From positions 25,772 through 89,771 of the forward strand of contig CAZBZV010000006.1 in assembly GCA_964496505.1 (NCBI GenBank): a DNA stretch of 64,000 nucleotides, given 5' to 3'. This document shows, one piece after another, positions 43,970 to 53,094 of this stretch (positions within the stretch are counted from its first letter, which is position 1; every line of letters begins with the position of its first letter). The stretch is from JAABVY01 sp964496505 (GTDB lineage: Bacteria > Zixibacteria > MSB-5A5 > JAABVY01). The notes beneath the pieces were generated by a model. The model had not been told where the DNA came from, did no database searches, and saw only the letters and a list, made by a program, of their open reading frames with translations. Position numbers and translations under genes: made by a program.

Positions 43970-44824
43970 CTACTCCAATCCCTCAAGATATTTTAGCACC
44001 ACAGTCGAGGAATTATCGGCCGCTACGGTCAGGAATTTCTGCAGCTGCTTGCTGGCAGTCTCGGATTCTGCGCCCCCGGCCAGGTCCGAAGCGGAACGAA
44101 AGATGATAAAGGGCACATCATTGACATAGCATGTCTGCGCAATCGCAGAGGATTCCATATCCACTATCAAAGCGTCGAATCTCTGATTGAGCCAGAGACG
44201 TTTATCTTTATTGTCGATAAACTGGTTGCCGCTGACGCCCGTACCGCCTATGATTACCTGCGGTATTCGTTCCCCGATAGAATCCAGCTTTATCGTATCG
44301 AGACCGCCGGTTCCCTCAAACAGGCTGTCGTCGACCTCGAAAAATCTATTCTGCACCATGCTGTCGAGTTCCGGTGAATATACCACGGGATTCATTACAG
44401 CAGAACTGTCCGGACCGAGATAAATGTAATCGTGGGTAGCCCATTTATCACATATAACGATATCGCCTATACTCACGCCGGTATCCAGAGCGCCGGCGAT
44501 GCCGGAGAAGATTACCACATGTGGACGGTAGAGATCGAGAAGTTTCTGAAGCCGCATGGAGGCGTTGACCAGTCCCATACCTACCTCAGCCAGGACAACC
44601 TGTTTTTCAGCCAGAAAACCGCGCTGAACCTCCCGTCCCAGCACAGTATCAACCTCCTCGATTTCCATGCGATCTATCATAAGTTCACCCTCAGCGTCGA
44701 AAGCATACAGCACCAGATACGGCTGAGGCAGAGCGGATTCCTCAACGCAGGATATATATAATGCACAGGCTGCCGCGATGACGATTATCAAAATTGCTGA
44801 TATAGTAAATCTTGCTTTTTTCAA
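43970..44824 (-). CDS. exported nucleosidase/phosphorylase-superfamily protein (MTA/SAH nucleosidase-like)
   Basis: 284 residues from a TTG at 44824, which is preceded by GGGGAGG at 5-6 bases; an ATG 22 codons upstream has no such site and would spoil the signal. An N-terminal hydrophobic helix (ISAILIIVIAAACALYISC) could be a signal anchor or a lipoprotein signal. The PNP/UDP superfamily fold follows: VLAEVGMGLVNASMRLQ, VIFSGIAGALDTGVSIGD, and the active-site segments IVDMESSAIAQ and FRSASDLAGG. MTA/SAH nucleosidases are normally cytoplasmic, so a periplasmic or anchored one is unusual. Substrate unproven. Confidence 0.8.
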   Translation of the reverse strand: MKKARFTISAILIIVIAAACALYISCVEESALPQPYLVLYAFDAEGELMIDRMEIEEVDTVLGREVQRGFLAEKQVVLAEVGMGLVNASMRLQKLLDLYRPHVVIFSGIAGALDTGVSIGDIVICDKWATHDYIYLGPDSSAVMNPVVYSPELDSMVQNRFFEVDDSLFEGTGGLDTIKLDSIGERIPQVIIGGTGVSGNQFIDNKDKRLWLNQRFDALIVDMESSAIAQTCYVNDVPFIIFRSASDLAGGAESETASKQLQKFLTVAADNSSTVVLKYLEGLE

Positions 44825-44920
44825 AATTTCCTCCCCTGGTATAGAATGATTTGAGGAGATAAAGATAATCAGATATATAGTGATACACAAGTTTTTAGTG
44901 AGGACTGCAAGGCGCTCGGG

Positions 44921-47900
44921 CTACTGCGGTGTTTTCTGTGGTTTTTTATCGAGTTCCTGGCGGATGGCCCTTGCCAGCGTTTCGCGGTTATACGGTTTTT
45001 TGATATATGATCCGGCGCCCAGATGCTGCATCTTGACCACATCCTCGGTCTGTGAATAGCCGGAAACTATGATCGCTTTCTGTCCGGGATTTATCTTTAA
45101 TATCTCGCGGTAGGTTTCCAGGCCGCCAAAGCCCGGTTCCATAATCATATCGATTACGGCTATATCGACCTTGTCTTTGCTAATACATTCGACTGCTTCA
45201 TGGCCGTTTTTGGCGGTTGTAACCTGATAGCCGAGGCTTTGCAAAAGAGCGGAGGCGATTTTGCGCTGCTCTTCGGTATCATCGACCACCAGTATCTTCT
45301 CCCTGCCGCCGTAGCCGGAATTGGTGTTATTTTCAACCTCCTGCTTCTGGTCGGTAGCCGGAAAGTAGAGCATGAACTCAGTACCCTTGCCGATCTCCGA
45401 GATAACGTCGTAATAGCCCTTGTGATCCTTAATAATCCCGTGCACAACGGATAATCCCAGACCGCTTCCACTGGTACCCATTTTCTTTTTGGAAAAGTAA
45501 GGTTCAAATATCTTATCGAGTTCCTTTTGATCGATACCGCTGCCGGTATCCTTCACCCTGAGCACGATATACTGTCCGGGAGTGATTTCGAAATGCGCTG
45601 TAATTAGCTTTTCAACATGTTCCATGGACGTTGAAATTGTTAGACTGCCTGTTTCTCCCATTGCATCATAGGCATTCACGACAAGGTTCATTATTACCTT
45701 GGACAGATGCGGTTTGGAACCCATAATATTTGAGATCGATCTATCGAGATCAATATCGAGCCTGATATACGGTTTGCTGTCTCTGACTTTGGCAAAGCTG
45801 GGTGTATCCAGGTACGACTCGACAACGTCGTTCAGATTGAGTGGAAGCATCTCATAACGTCCGCGGCGGGCCAGAGTAAGAAGGTCCTGGATAACATCAG
45901 CGGCGTCATTGGCCGCACTGCTGATCCGTTCCACATGCCTTCTGACCGGGCTGTCCTCGGGCAGTTTCTGCAGAATCAAATCGGGATAACCGACCATAGG
46001 GCCCAGCATATTGTTCAGGTCGTGAGCCACCCCTCCGGCCAGGATTCCCAGGGATTCCATCCTCTCCGCTCTTTCAAGCTTTTCCTGAAGTTTCTGGCGC
46101 TGATCTTCGGTACGCTTGCGTTCGATGACCATTGCAATCGGGCCGGATACAAACGTCATCAGGTCCAGATCGGCTTTTGTGTACTGCCGGGGATTTTGAT
46201 AATTCTGGATTGCCATTACCCCGCTAACCTCGTTTGATGTTTTCAGCGGCACTCCCAGCCAAATTTCCGACGGCGGCCCGACGACATCAATTTCACCGGC
46301 CTCAGTCAATTTTCGGTGAACCTCGGCATCTACCAGAATCGACTTACCAGTCCTGCGTACATAATCCGTAATGCTGTTGTGAAGAGGGATTGCTTTGGGC
46401 TCGATCCATTCATGTTCATCAATCAGGATGGGGAAGTTGTAGGTGTCGCTTTCCGGATTATAAAGCGCGACATAGAAATTGTTCGTATCGAAAAGTGTTC
46501 CCAGCCTCTCCCTTACGAATTCGAGGAGTGTTCGAAGGTTATCGACTTCATTGGCGGTTTCCGAGATTTCCAGCAGTATTCGCTGGGCCTGCTCGGCCCG
46601 CTTGCGGGCGGTAATATCAATTCCATAAATATAAAGAGAATCGGTGGCTTCATCCTTTTTCAGTGTGAAGAGCAGAACCTGATCGCCGAATTTGTGCTCG
46701 AACTGAAGAGTACGGTAATTGCTTTCAATATCCCTGGAAAGTTCCTTGAGTTCGGGGAAGATGTCAAAGATGTTTTTCAGTGAAAGCTTTTCCTCAAAAA
46801 GCTGTTGTGCAGAGGGATTATATCTTATAATCCTCCCATCCGGGCGAGCCTGAATCACGGGCGAGGGATTATTATGTGCAAAGGCGGCCTGGCTTTTTAT
46901 TTCCTCCTCTGCTTCTTTACGTGCGGTTATGTCCACATGAGTTCCGATCATACGCACAGCAATTCCATTCGCGTCACGTTCAACCACCTTGCCCCTCGAC
47001 AATATCCACAGCCAGTGGCCGTTTTTGGTGCGCAGGCGGAACTCCTTTTCGTAGCTCCCGTGTTTGTTTTCAACGTGCCATTGCAGCGTCTTTTGGGCTT
47101 CCTCGCGATCCTCGGGATGAACCATGTCAACCCATGAATCGAAGGTGGATTCGAATTCACCCGGTTCATATCCCAGCATGGTATAATAACGAGGTCCGAA
47201 ATAGGTTTTGCCGGTAGCTATATCCCAGTCCCAGAGGCCGTCGCTGGTAGCCTCCAGTGCGAGCTTTAGACGCTCCTCATTCTCCTTGAGAGCCTTCTCG
47301 GCTTTTTTGCGCGCTGTGATATCATGGAAAAAGCCTTCCAGAAACATTAAATTTATTCCATTCTCATCGAATACCCCAACACCGTATTCCTCGATCCAGC
47401 GCCATTCACCGGATTTATTCCTGATGCGGTAGTTGATATGGAAGGGGCGTTTGGCGACAACGGCTTTATCCACCTCTTCATAAATCGACTGTATATCCTC
47501 CGGGTGATACAGGTCGGCAAAGCTGATTCTCTCTTCCAGGAAATCCTCTTTGGGATATCCGGTAAGCTCCTCGGCCTGATCGTTTAAGTATATCATGGTG
47601 TAATTTTTATCATTTTTGCACATGTAGATAATGCCGGGAACATTCTCTGCCAGGGTCCGGAACTTCTTCTCGCTTTCACGAAGTTCGGCCTCGGCTGTTT
47701 TACGTTCGGTAATATCACGAACATAAGCGAGAACTCTTTTCTCTCCGCCCACCTCGAATACTTTGGTAATAATTTCGGTTGGAAAAACGCTACCTTCTTT
47801 CTTTTTATAAAGTCTCTCGGCTGCAATATCCCCTGTTGTAACCTCCTCGGTAATGATCTCCGGTATCAGATCGACATATTTATCCGGGATCATTTTTCGG

Positions 47901-48829
47901 ACATCCAGACCCAGGAGCTCTTCCCTGTCGTATCCGAAGATTTTGCAGGTGGCAACATTGCAATCGAGGATTATGCCGGTTACGGTCATGAAGAAGATTG
48001 CATCGGATGAAAGCTCCACCAAAAGACGGTATTTTTCCTCGTTCAACCTTAGAGCCTTCTCAATTCGCCGGCGCTCCTCCATTTCTTCCTTCAAATATTC
48101 ATTTGTCTTGATAAGCTGTTCACGGTTCTGCTGCAGGCGTCTGCTGCTGAACCTTTCCAAAACCACCGTGGATTTTAAGCCCCGTACAAGTGCGGAAACC
48201 GACATAGTAATCAAACCGTTGAGAACTATAAAATTCAACCCAAGTACTATTAACCCAAAGCAGTCACTGGAGGAAAGATGGCTCCAGATTAAGATCCCCG
48301 AGTTCTGGAGAAATCCAAATACCGCAAGCGATATCGCATTTACTCCAAGGGCAATTATTGAGGGCCAGAGGCCCAAAAGTACCCCGGACACGATCGGGAA
48401 GGCGAACAGCCAGAGAAGTCCCACACCCTGCGTGCCCGATACAGAAAGCAGGACAACAGCCAGCGCCCAGGCAAGAAAAGTGATAGAACCGGCCTTGATT
48501 TTAAAGGGGATACTCCGCCTGAAAAGCATAAGGACAATTGCACCGTAAACAATCGTATCGGCGACAACTATAATCCATAAGCCCTCCATGATTGAAATCA
48601 GGATGGAAGGAATATAGGCAAGCAGGCCCAGTGTGGAGCCGAAAACCAACGCTATCCCGAGAATTCTCTCACGCCAGTACTGCAGACTGTCCTTCTGCAC
48701 AGAGATTGATGGCCTGGACAGGCTTTCAAATATATTTTTGAGATATGTAAACAGTTGTGATTCCCTTATATGTTTTTCGACGCCATAATAAGTCTTGATT
48801 TTGCGTCCAAGCGATCCCCATTTTTTCAA
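44921..48829 (-). CDS. hybrid sensor histidine kinase with four PAS domains, GAF and receiver
   Basis: 1302 residues. N-terminal membrane part with about six helices (residues 55-215), a coiled coil, four PAS/PAC units (about 265-385, 390-515, 520-645 and 650-760, each ending in a DITARK/DITERK motif), a GAF domain (about 770-920), HisKA with the phospho-His in GGVAHDLNNMLGPM, HATPase_c (NLVVNAYDA, VKDTGSGI, GSGLGLSVVHGI) and a C-terminal receiver with the acceptor Asp in IAVIDMIMEPGFGG. It receives and relays an unknown signal; the output regulator is not adjacent. Promoter not identified. Confidence 0.92.
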   Translation of the reverse strand: MKKWGSLGRKIKTYYGVEKHIRESQLFTYLKNIFESLSRPSISVQKDSLQYWRERILGIALVFGSTLGLLAYIPSILISIMEGLWIIVVADTIVYGAIVLMLFRRSIPFKIKAGSITFLAWALAVVLLSVSGTQGVGLLWLFAFPIVSGVLLGLWPSIIALGVNAISLAVFGFLQNSGILIWSHLSSSDCFGLIVLGLNFIVLNGLITMSVSALVRGLKSTVVLERFSSRRLQQNREQLIKTNEYLKEEMEERRRIEKALRLNEEKYRLLVELSSDAIFFMTVTGIILDCNVATCKIFGYDREELLGLDVRKMIPDKYVDLIPEIITEEVTTGDIAAERLYKKKEGSVFPTEIITKVFEVGGEKRVLAYVRDITERKTAEAELRESEKKFRTLAENVPGIIYMCKNDKNYTMIYLNDQAEELTGYPKEDFLEERISFADLYHPEDIQSIYEEVDKAVVAKRPFHINYRIRNKSGEWRWIEEYGVGVFDENGINLMFLEGFFHDITARKKAEKALKENEERLKLALEATSDGLWDWDIATGKTYFGPRYYTMLGYEPGEFESTFDSWVDMVHPEDREEAQKTLQWHVENKHGSYEKEFRLRTKNGHWLWILSRGKVVERDANGIAVRMIGTHVDITARKEAEEEIKSQAAFAHNNPSPVIQARPDGRIIRYNPSAQQLFEEKLSLKNIFDIFPELKELSRDIESNYRTLQFEHKFGDQVLLFTLKKDEATDSLYIYGIDITARKRAEQAQRILLEISETANEVDNLRTLLEFVRERLGTLFDTNNFYVALYNPESDTYNFPILIDEHEWIEPKAIPLHNSITDYVRRTGKSILVDAEVHRKLTEAGEIDVVGPPSEIWLGVPLKTSNEVSGVMAIQNYQNPRQYTKADLDLMTFVSGPIAMVIERKRTEDQRQKLQEKLERAERMESLGILAGGVAHDLNNMLGPMVGYPDLILQKLPEDSPVRRHVERISSAANDAADVIQDLLTLARRGRYEMLPLNLNDVVESYLDTPSFAKVRDSKPYIRLDIDLDRSISNIMGSKPHLSKVIMNLVVNAYDAMGETGSLTISTSMEHVEKLITAHFEITPGQYIVLRVKDTGSGIDQKELDKIFEPYFSKKKMGTSGSGLGLSVVHGIIKDHKGYYDVISEIGKGTEFMLYFPATDQKQEVENNTNSGYGGREKILVVDDTEEQRKIASALLQSLGYQVTTAKNGHEAVECISKDKVDIAVIDMIMEPGFGGLETYREILKINPGQKAIIVSGYSQTEDVVKMQHLGAGSYIKKPYNRETLARAIRQELDKKPQKTPQ

Positions 48830-49404
48830 AGGCTATTTGCCTTGTATTGCATTCGCCCCTTTCCAAGAGTGTATGACACCCTTTAAATTTATGTCGTCAA
48901 AAGGAATAAGGTTATTTAGAGAAAACATTATTCGGGTAGTAGGATTTGATAGAATATGTTTCAGATTGAAATAAAACCTCAGGTGAATTTCTGAAGAAAT
49001 GGAGTGTCAAGATATTCTTTACACATACATCTTTTTGGGCCTTTGGTGATGCAACATCTTTGGCAATTTGCAGGCCATGCTCCCTGTGATCATACTATTT
49101 ATCATTTCAGGTGCCGCCGACAAATTAATTTGCCGGAGATGGCAGGTCAAAGATCGGTCAATAGCCGGATCTATGGACTCGCTTTGGGCGTGCGGATTGG
49201 AAGTACCTGCCCAAACAAAGTTTGAGCAGGCCACCCGGGTTTTTCGCGGAGCATAGGGACATACGCCGCGCACAAATTCTATGGGTGGCACGTCCAAATT
49301 CAATTTGGGCGTGTTCTTGTATCAAAAACTTGCCCAAACAGAGTTTGGGCAGGCCACCCAAGTTTTCGCGGAGCACGAGAACGTACTCCGCGCACCAGAT
49401 ATAT
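48830..49404. repeat. intergenic region (575 bases) with type A and type B repeats
   Basis: 48830-49140 holds nothing I can name. 49177-49236 is a damaged type A element; 49246-49273 a type B hairpin; 49283-49359 a complete type A element (GGGTGGC / GCCACCC outer stem); 49368-49395 a type B hairpin (GCGGAG / CTCCGC) that ends 10 bases before the stop of the SDR gene at 49405. Confidence 0.8.
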
Positions 49405-50142
49405 TTATTCTTCGGTTTTGGTGAGTTTTGTGGATCTGGGGAAGATCGTGATATCCTGATACTGGACATATTCTTTCGATGAGGTCACCATAATCAGGGC
49501 ATCGGCAACATCCTCGGGCTCGATCATCTGACGGCGGTCAACCGAATTCGGTTCGATATCCTTACCCATGGTATTCATAGCATGCGGCATAACATTGGTT
49601 ACGCGGATATTATACGGTTTGAGCTCGGCTTTCAGGCTGTCGCCGAAACGTGCCAGGGCCGCCTTGGAGGCGCAATAGGCCGAAAGCTTCTCCAGTCCCA
49701 GTGTTGATCCTATGGAGCAGATATTTATTATCTGTCCCGACTTCTGCTTTTTCATCTGCGGCACCGCATGACGTGTTACCAGAAACGCTCCGATAACATT
49801 GACCTTAAAGGACAATTCTATATCCTTGACCTCCATCTGATCGATCTCACCGCCTTTGAACACGCCGGCATTGTTTACCAGAATATCTATGCGGCCGTAT
49901 TTCTCGACAGCGCTGTCGATCAGCTTCTTGGCCTGGGTATCATCGGTGATATCAGCAACAACTTCGATAAACTGATCCGAGGCCTGTTTAAGTTCTTCCG
50001 CCGCCTGATCGAGTTCATTCTGCTTCTGTCCGGTAATAATTACCTTAGCGTTTTCCTCGAGAAAACGTCCGGCAATAATCTTACCCAGCCCGCGGCTGGA
50101 ACCGGTTACTAAAACTACCTTGTCTTTGAGTCTGTCTGACAT
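49405..50142 (-). CDS. SDR oxidoreductase, last gene of the pterin operon
   Basis: 245 residues, classical SDR: LVTGSSRGLGKIIA, NNAGVFKGG, Ser in NICSIGSTLG, Tyr-Lys in YCASKAALARFG. The C-terminal PEDVADALIMVTSSKEYVQYQDITIFP resembles sepiapterin reductase-like and other short SDRs. It overlaps the FolE2 gene by one base. In BH4-type pathways an SDR reduces the side-chain ketones of 6-pyruvoyl-tetrahydropterin, so a pterin reductase role is likely from context (inference). Confidence 0.85.
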   Translation of the reverse strand: MSDRLKDKVVLVTGSSRGLGKIIAGRFLEENAKVIITGQKQNELDQAAEELKQASDQFIEVVADITDDTQAKKLIDSAVEKYGRIDILVNNAGVFKGGEIDQMEVKDIELSFKVNVIGAFLVTRHAVPQMKKQKSGQIINICSIGSTLGLEKLSAYCASKAALARFGDSLKAELKPYNIRVTNVMPHAMNTMGKDIEPNSVDRRQMIEPEDVADALIMVTSSKEYVQYQDITIFPRSTKLTKTEE

Positions 50143-50999
50143 CAGGCATCAACCTCGCTTTCGACTTCACTTGAATCCTTCTTGCGGGCAATCTCGCGCG
50201 CTTTGGCATCGTTTAAGCGTTCGGCCCGAAGGTTGCGGACAATCTGGGCATAGGCGTTATGATTATGAATCGATTCCTGATTCTCCGATTCCACGCTGAA
50301 CCAGTCGATACGCTCGTCATCCTGAAGCTTCTCGGTGATATTTCTGACCACATCCTCGACAAAGGCCGGATTGTCGTAAGCCTCCTCGGTCACATACTTC
50401 TCATCCTCGCGCTTTAAGAGCGGGAAGAGCTCGCATGAGGCGGAGTGTTCGACCACATGAATCAACTCCTCCAGCCAGATGAATTCGTTGGCGCGCACGG
50501 TGAGAGTTACCACTGAACGCTGGTTGTGAGCACCGCGTTCGGAAATCTCTTTCGAGCAGGGACATAATGTGGTAACCGGCACCTCGACTGTAATCGCCGG
50601 CTTGATAGCATCCGAACCGTTGGCCACAGCCTCGATCGTGCAGTTGTAATCGAGCATTGCGCTCTGGCCGGAAACCGGCGCTTTCTTTTCCACGAAATAG
50701 GGAAATGTCAGTTCCAGATGAGCGGTTTTGGCTTTAAGCCTGGTTTTGATCTCATCCAAAATTCCCTTTATATTTCTAATATCGATTTCCTGGTGATGCT
50801 CGGTGAGCACTTCGACAAATCGGGACATATGCGTTCCCTTGAACTCGCGCGGCAAATCGACATAGAGATTTACGCTCGCAATCGTATGCTGAAGGTCTTT
50901 ACGTCGGTCGCGCAGGCTGATCGGATATTTGATATTCTTTATACCAACCCGGTCGATACTTATATTGCGGTTGTCTTTTCTGTTCTGCACATCTATCAT
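50142..50999 (-). CDS. folE2: GTP cyclohydrolase FolE2 (type IB)
   Basis: 285 residues. The family signature TTLCPCSKEISERGAHNQRS carries the metal-binding Cys and the following His; HVVEHSASCELFPLLKRED holds further active-site residues. Type IB enzymes use Mn, Fe or Zn rather than strictly Zn and open the imidazole ring of GTP to give dihydroneopterin triphosphate. It abuts the PTPS gene (stop and start adjacent) and overlaps the SDR gene, so the three are one translational unit. Confidence 0.95.
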   Translation of the reverse strand: MIDVQNRKDNRNISIDRVGIKNIKYPISLRDRRKDLQHTIASVNLYVDLPREFKGTHMSRFVEVLTEHHQEIDIRNIKGILDEIKTRLKAKTAHLELTFPYFVEKKAPVSGQSAMLDYNCTIEAVANGSDAIKPAITVEVPVTTLCPCSKEISERGAHNQRSVVTLTVRANEFIWLEELIHVVEHSASCELFPLLKREDEKYVTEEAYDNPAFVEDVVRNITEKLQDDERIDWFSVESENQESIHNHNAYAQIVRNLRAERLNDAKAREIARKKDSSEVESEVDA

Positions 51000-51416
51000 T
51001 TAGCCATCTCCTCTTTCGGCAATTGCAATGTTATTCTCGGTTTCAAACAGTTTTATACGCTGGAGTGTTCCGGAAGGCAGGTGGGAATCCAGCACCTCGA
51101 ATATACGTTTAGCCAGGTTTTCGGCGGTAGGTATGATATCCCGGGTGAAGTCGACATCAACACTGAAGTTTCTGTGATCGCATTTAGAGATTATATGATC
51201 GTTGATGATTTTCTTTAAGTCCTTGAGATTCATTATCATACCTGTTTTCGGATCCAGCTCGCCCGTGACTGTGACCTCGAGCACATAATTATGCCCGTGC
51301 CCGTGGGGATTTGAGCAGGGCCCGAAAACACGCATATTTTCCTCATCGGAAAAGTCCGGATTGTAGAGCCTGTGCCCGGCCGTGAAATGTGTCTTACGTG
51401 TTATCGAGACTTTCAT
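51000..51416 (-). CDS. 6-pyruvoyl-tetrahydropterin synthase/QueD family protein
   Basis: 138 residues. Zinc ligands His in FTAGHRLYN and HxH in NPHGHGHNYVLEV; the catalytic Cys is in FGPCSNPHGHGH; CDHRNF and the final Glu in LFETENNIAI complete the site. The GPCSNPHGHGHNY context is that of true PTPS (BH4 pathway) more than of QueD, where the Cys lies elsewhere, so conversion of dihydroneopterin triphosphate to 6-pyruvoyl-tetrahydropterin is favoured. No queC/queE is nearby. Overlaps the CDP-alcohol transferase gene by 4 bases. Confidence 0.9.
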   Translation of the reverse strand: MKVSITRKTHFTAGHRLYNPDFSDEENMRVFGPCSNPHGHGHNYVLEVTVTGELDPKTGMIMNLKDLKKIINDHIISKCDHRNFSVDVDFTRDIIPTAENLAKRIFEVLDSHLPSGTLQRIKLFETENNIAIAERGDG

Positions 51417-52297
51417 CTTCTATTTCCTGTTAATTTTTGTGTCGAGCTTTCGGCCAGCTTGATTTTGTAAACCATAATCCGTCCGGCCATCAGCGCGAAA
51501 AAGTATATGTTAAACAATACTGCTATAATGTACAATGCCAGTACAGGGTTTCCAAAAACGAAGCAGATACAAAAAACAAAAATATGTGTGCCAAAACACA
51601 GAAGCGAATTCAGGGTCAGGAATATTTTGTCGCGATACCAGTCATCTCGATCGAAGCCGGGATAAATATCGACAATCGAAATCGAAAGGCGGTCGATCTG
51701 CCGTATCAGCAAGTCTTGCCAGCTATAGAGAACACGGTATAACAGGCGCAATACTTTTACCGACTGACTATCAGAATCCCCTTTGCTTTTCTCTTCGAGC
51801 TTGGCTTGCAAAGGTTTATCGAGGCTTTCGGCGTATTTTAGCTGATAATAGTTAAAATATGAGCATTGGATAAACAGGCTGAACCAGGTTATGATTCCAA
51901 GTCCTATATAAACACTCTCACCGCTTGTCGTATATGCTTTTACAGTTATCACTGCTATTACCACAGTAAGCACAAGCATATCGCCCAGCGAATCCAGGAA
52001 GCGGCCGATACGGGTGGTCATACCGCGCAGACGTGCCAGCGATCCGTCGGAGGCATCGCAGACATCGCGCAGATGAAGAAGTACCGCTGCGGTTATAAGC
52101 TTGCCGTACCAGAGAAATATGCTTGAGGCAAGGCCCAGTATGATGGCGGTAGAAAGCACCATAAGCGGATTTAAGCGCAGATGATAGAAGAGACGGATAG
52201 CATAATGGTAATAAAATATCCAGAGAGTGGAGAGATTGAAATACTTATCGCGGCCCTTGAATTTATAGGCCTCTGACCAGTCGATAGAGTCTGACAT
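51413..52297 (-). CDS. CDP-alcohol phosphatidyltransferase family membrane enzyme
   Basis: 294 residues, about six membrane helices. The family motif D-G-x2-A-R-x8-G-x3-D-x3-D is complete in DGSLARLRGMTTRIGRFLDS followed by LGD. It should transfer a phospho-group from a CDP-linked donor to an alcohol (lipid head group or inositol-type polyol) in the inner membrane. The long loop (about residues 165-200) is charged. It sits between an SDR gene (3-base gap) and PTPS (4-base overlap), so it is co-translated with pterin enzymes; why is unknown. Confidence 0.88.
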   Translation of the reverse strand: MSDSIDWSEAYKFKGRDKYFNLSTLWIFYYHYAIRLFYHLRLNPLMVLSTAIILGLASSIFLWYGKLITAAVLLHLRDVCDASDGSLARLRGMTTRIGRFLDSLGDMLVLTVVIAVITVKAYTTSGESVYIGLGIITWFSLFIQCSYFNYYQLKYAESLDKPLQAKLEEKSKGDSDSQSVKVLRLLYRVLYSWQDLLIRQIDRLSISIVDIYPGFDRDDWYRDKIFLTLNSLLCFGTHIFVFCICFVFGNPVLALYIIAVLFNIYFFALMAGRIMVYKIKLAESSTQKLTGNRR

Positions 52298-52300
52298 TTA

Positions 52301-53020
52301 TCATTTACCAAAGAGTCTCAGATTTTCGCCTGATAATGGTGCGGATTCATCCGAAGCAAGATACAATATCACCCCGGCCACATCGCGTGGTTCAAGTCCG
52401 GGTTTGGAGGTTGCTCCGGTGGCGCGGTAATACATCTCGGTGTTGACTCCGCCCGGGGATACCTGGTTCACGCGGATATTTTTATCCTTCAATTCGACAT
52501 CGAGAATTTCCGTGAGTCCCCACAGGCCATACTTGGATATATCATACGGTCCAAAGCCCTCGAATTTGGGAAGGCCAACGCATCCGGAAAGAGATGAGAT
52601 GTTTACAATCGTGCCGGCTCCTGATTCCCTCAGGAGCGGTATGGCATGTTTGCAGATTAAAAAAGGCGATCGCAGGTTCATGTTGATAACCTTGTCGAAG
52701 TCCTCAACGGGTATCTCATCTATCCGTCCCCCCTTGAAATTGCCGGCACAGTTGACCACTGAATCGAGATAATCAACATGATCAGAAATGAATTTGAAAA
52801 GTTCTTCGATCTCCGAAGATTTGCCGAGATCGGTCTGTTTGATATGAATCCTGGCGCCTTTCCGCTCCAAATACTTTTTGAGCTCTTCCAGTTTATCAAG
52901 TGAGCGAGCCGGGCAGAAGACCTCTGCGCCATGCTCGGCAAAAAGTTCGACAGTGGCTCTTCCGATGCCTTTGCTTGCCCCGGTTACGAGTGCGATTTTA
53001 TTTTGCAGTTTCCCGGCCAT
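52301..53020 (-). CDS. SDR oxidoreductase, first gene of the pterin operon
   Basis: 239 residues from ATG 53020, chosen because the Rossmann strand begins directly (KLQNKIALVTGASKGIG); a TTG ten codons upstream is the only alternative. NCAGNFKGG replaces the usual NNAG, the catalytic Ser is in NISSLSGCVG and Tyr-Lys in YDISKYGLWG. Only 3 bases separate it from the CDP-alcohol transferase gene. Likely a second carbonyl reductase of the same pathway (inference); substrate not determinable. Confidence 0.84.
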   Translation of the reverse strand: MAGKLQNKIALVTGASKGIGRATVELFAEHGAEVFCPARSLDKLEELKKYLERKGARIHIKQTDLGKSSEIEELFKFISDHVDYLDSVVNCAGNFKGGRIDEIPVEDFDKVINMNLRSPFLICKHAIPLLRESGAGTIVNISSLSGCVGLPKFEGFGPYDISKYGLWGLTEILDVELKDKNIRVNQVSPGGVNTEMYYRATGATSKPGLEPRDVAGVILYLASDESAPLSGENLRLFGK

Positions 53021-53094
53021 AATTCTCTTAAGAAACAGCTTAGGAGACAAATATCAAGCGAAAAATCGAGATTCACGGCTCGGCATGAGACTGT

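Noticed and set aside
44825..44890. ATG at 44890 as start of the nucleosidase gene
   Set aside because: It lacks a ribosome binding site and adds a second hydrophobic stretch; the TTG at 44824 has GGGGAGG at a normal distance.
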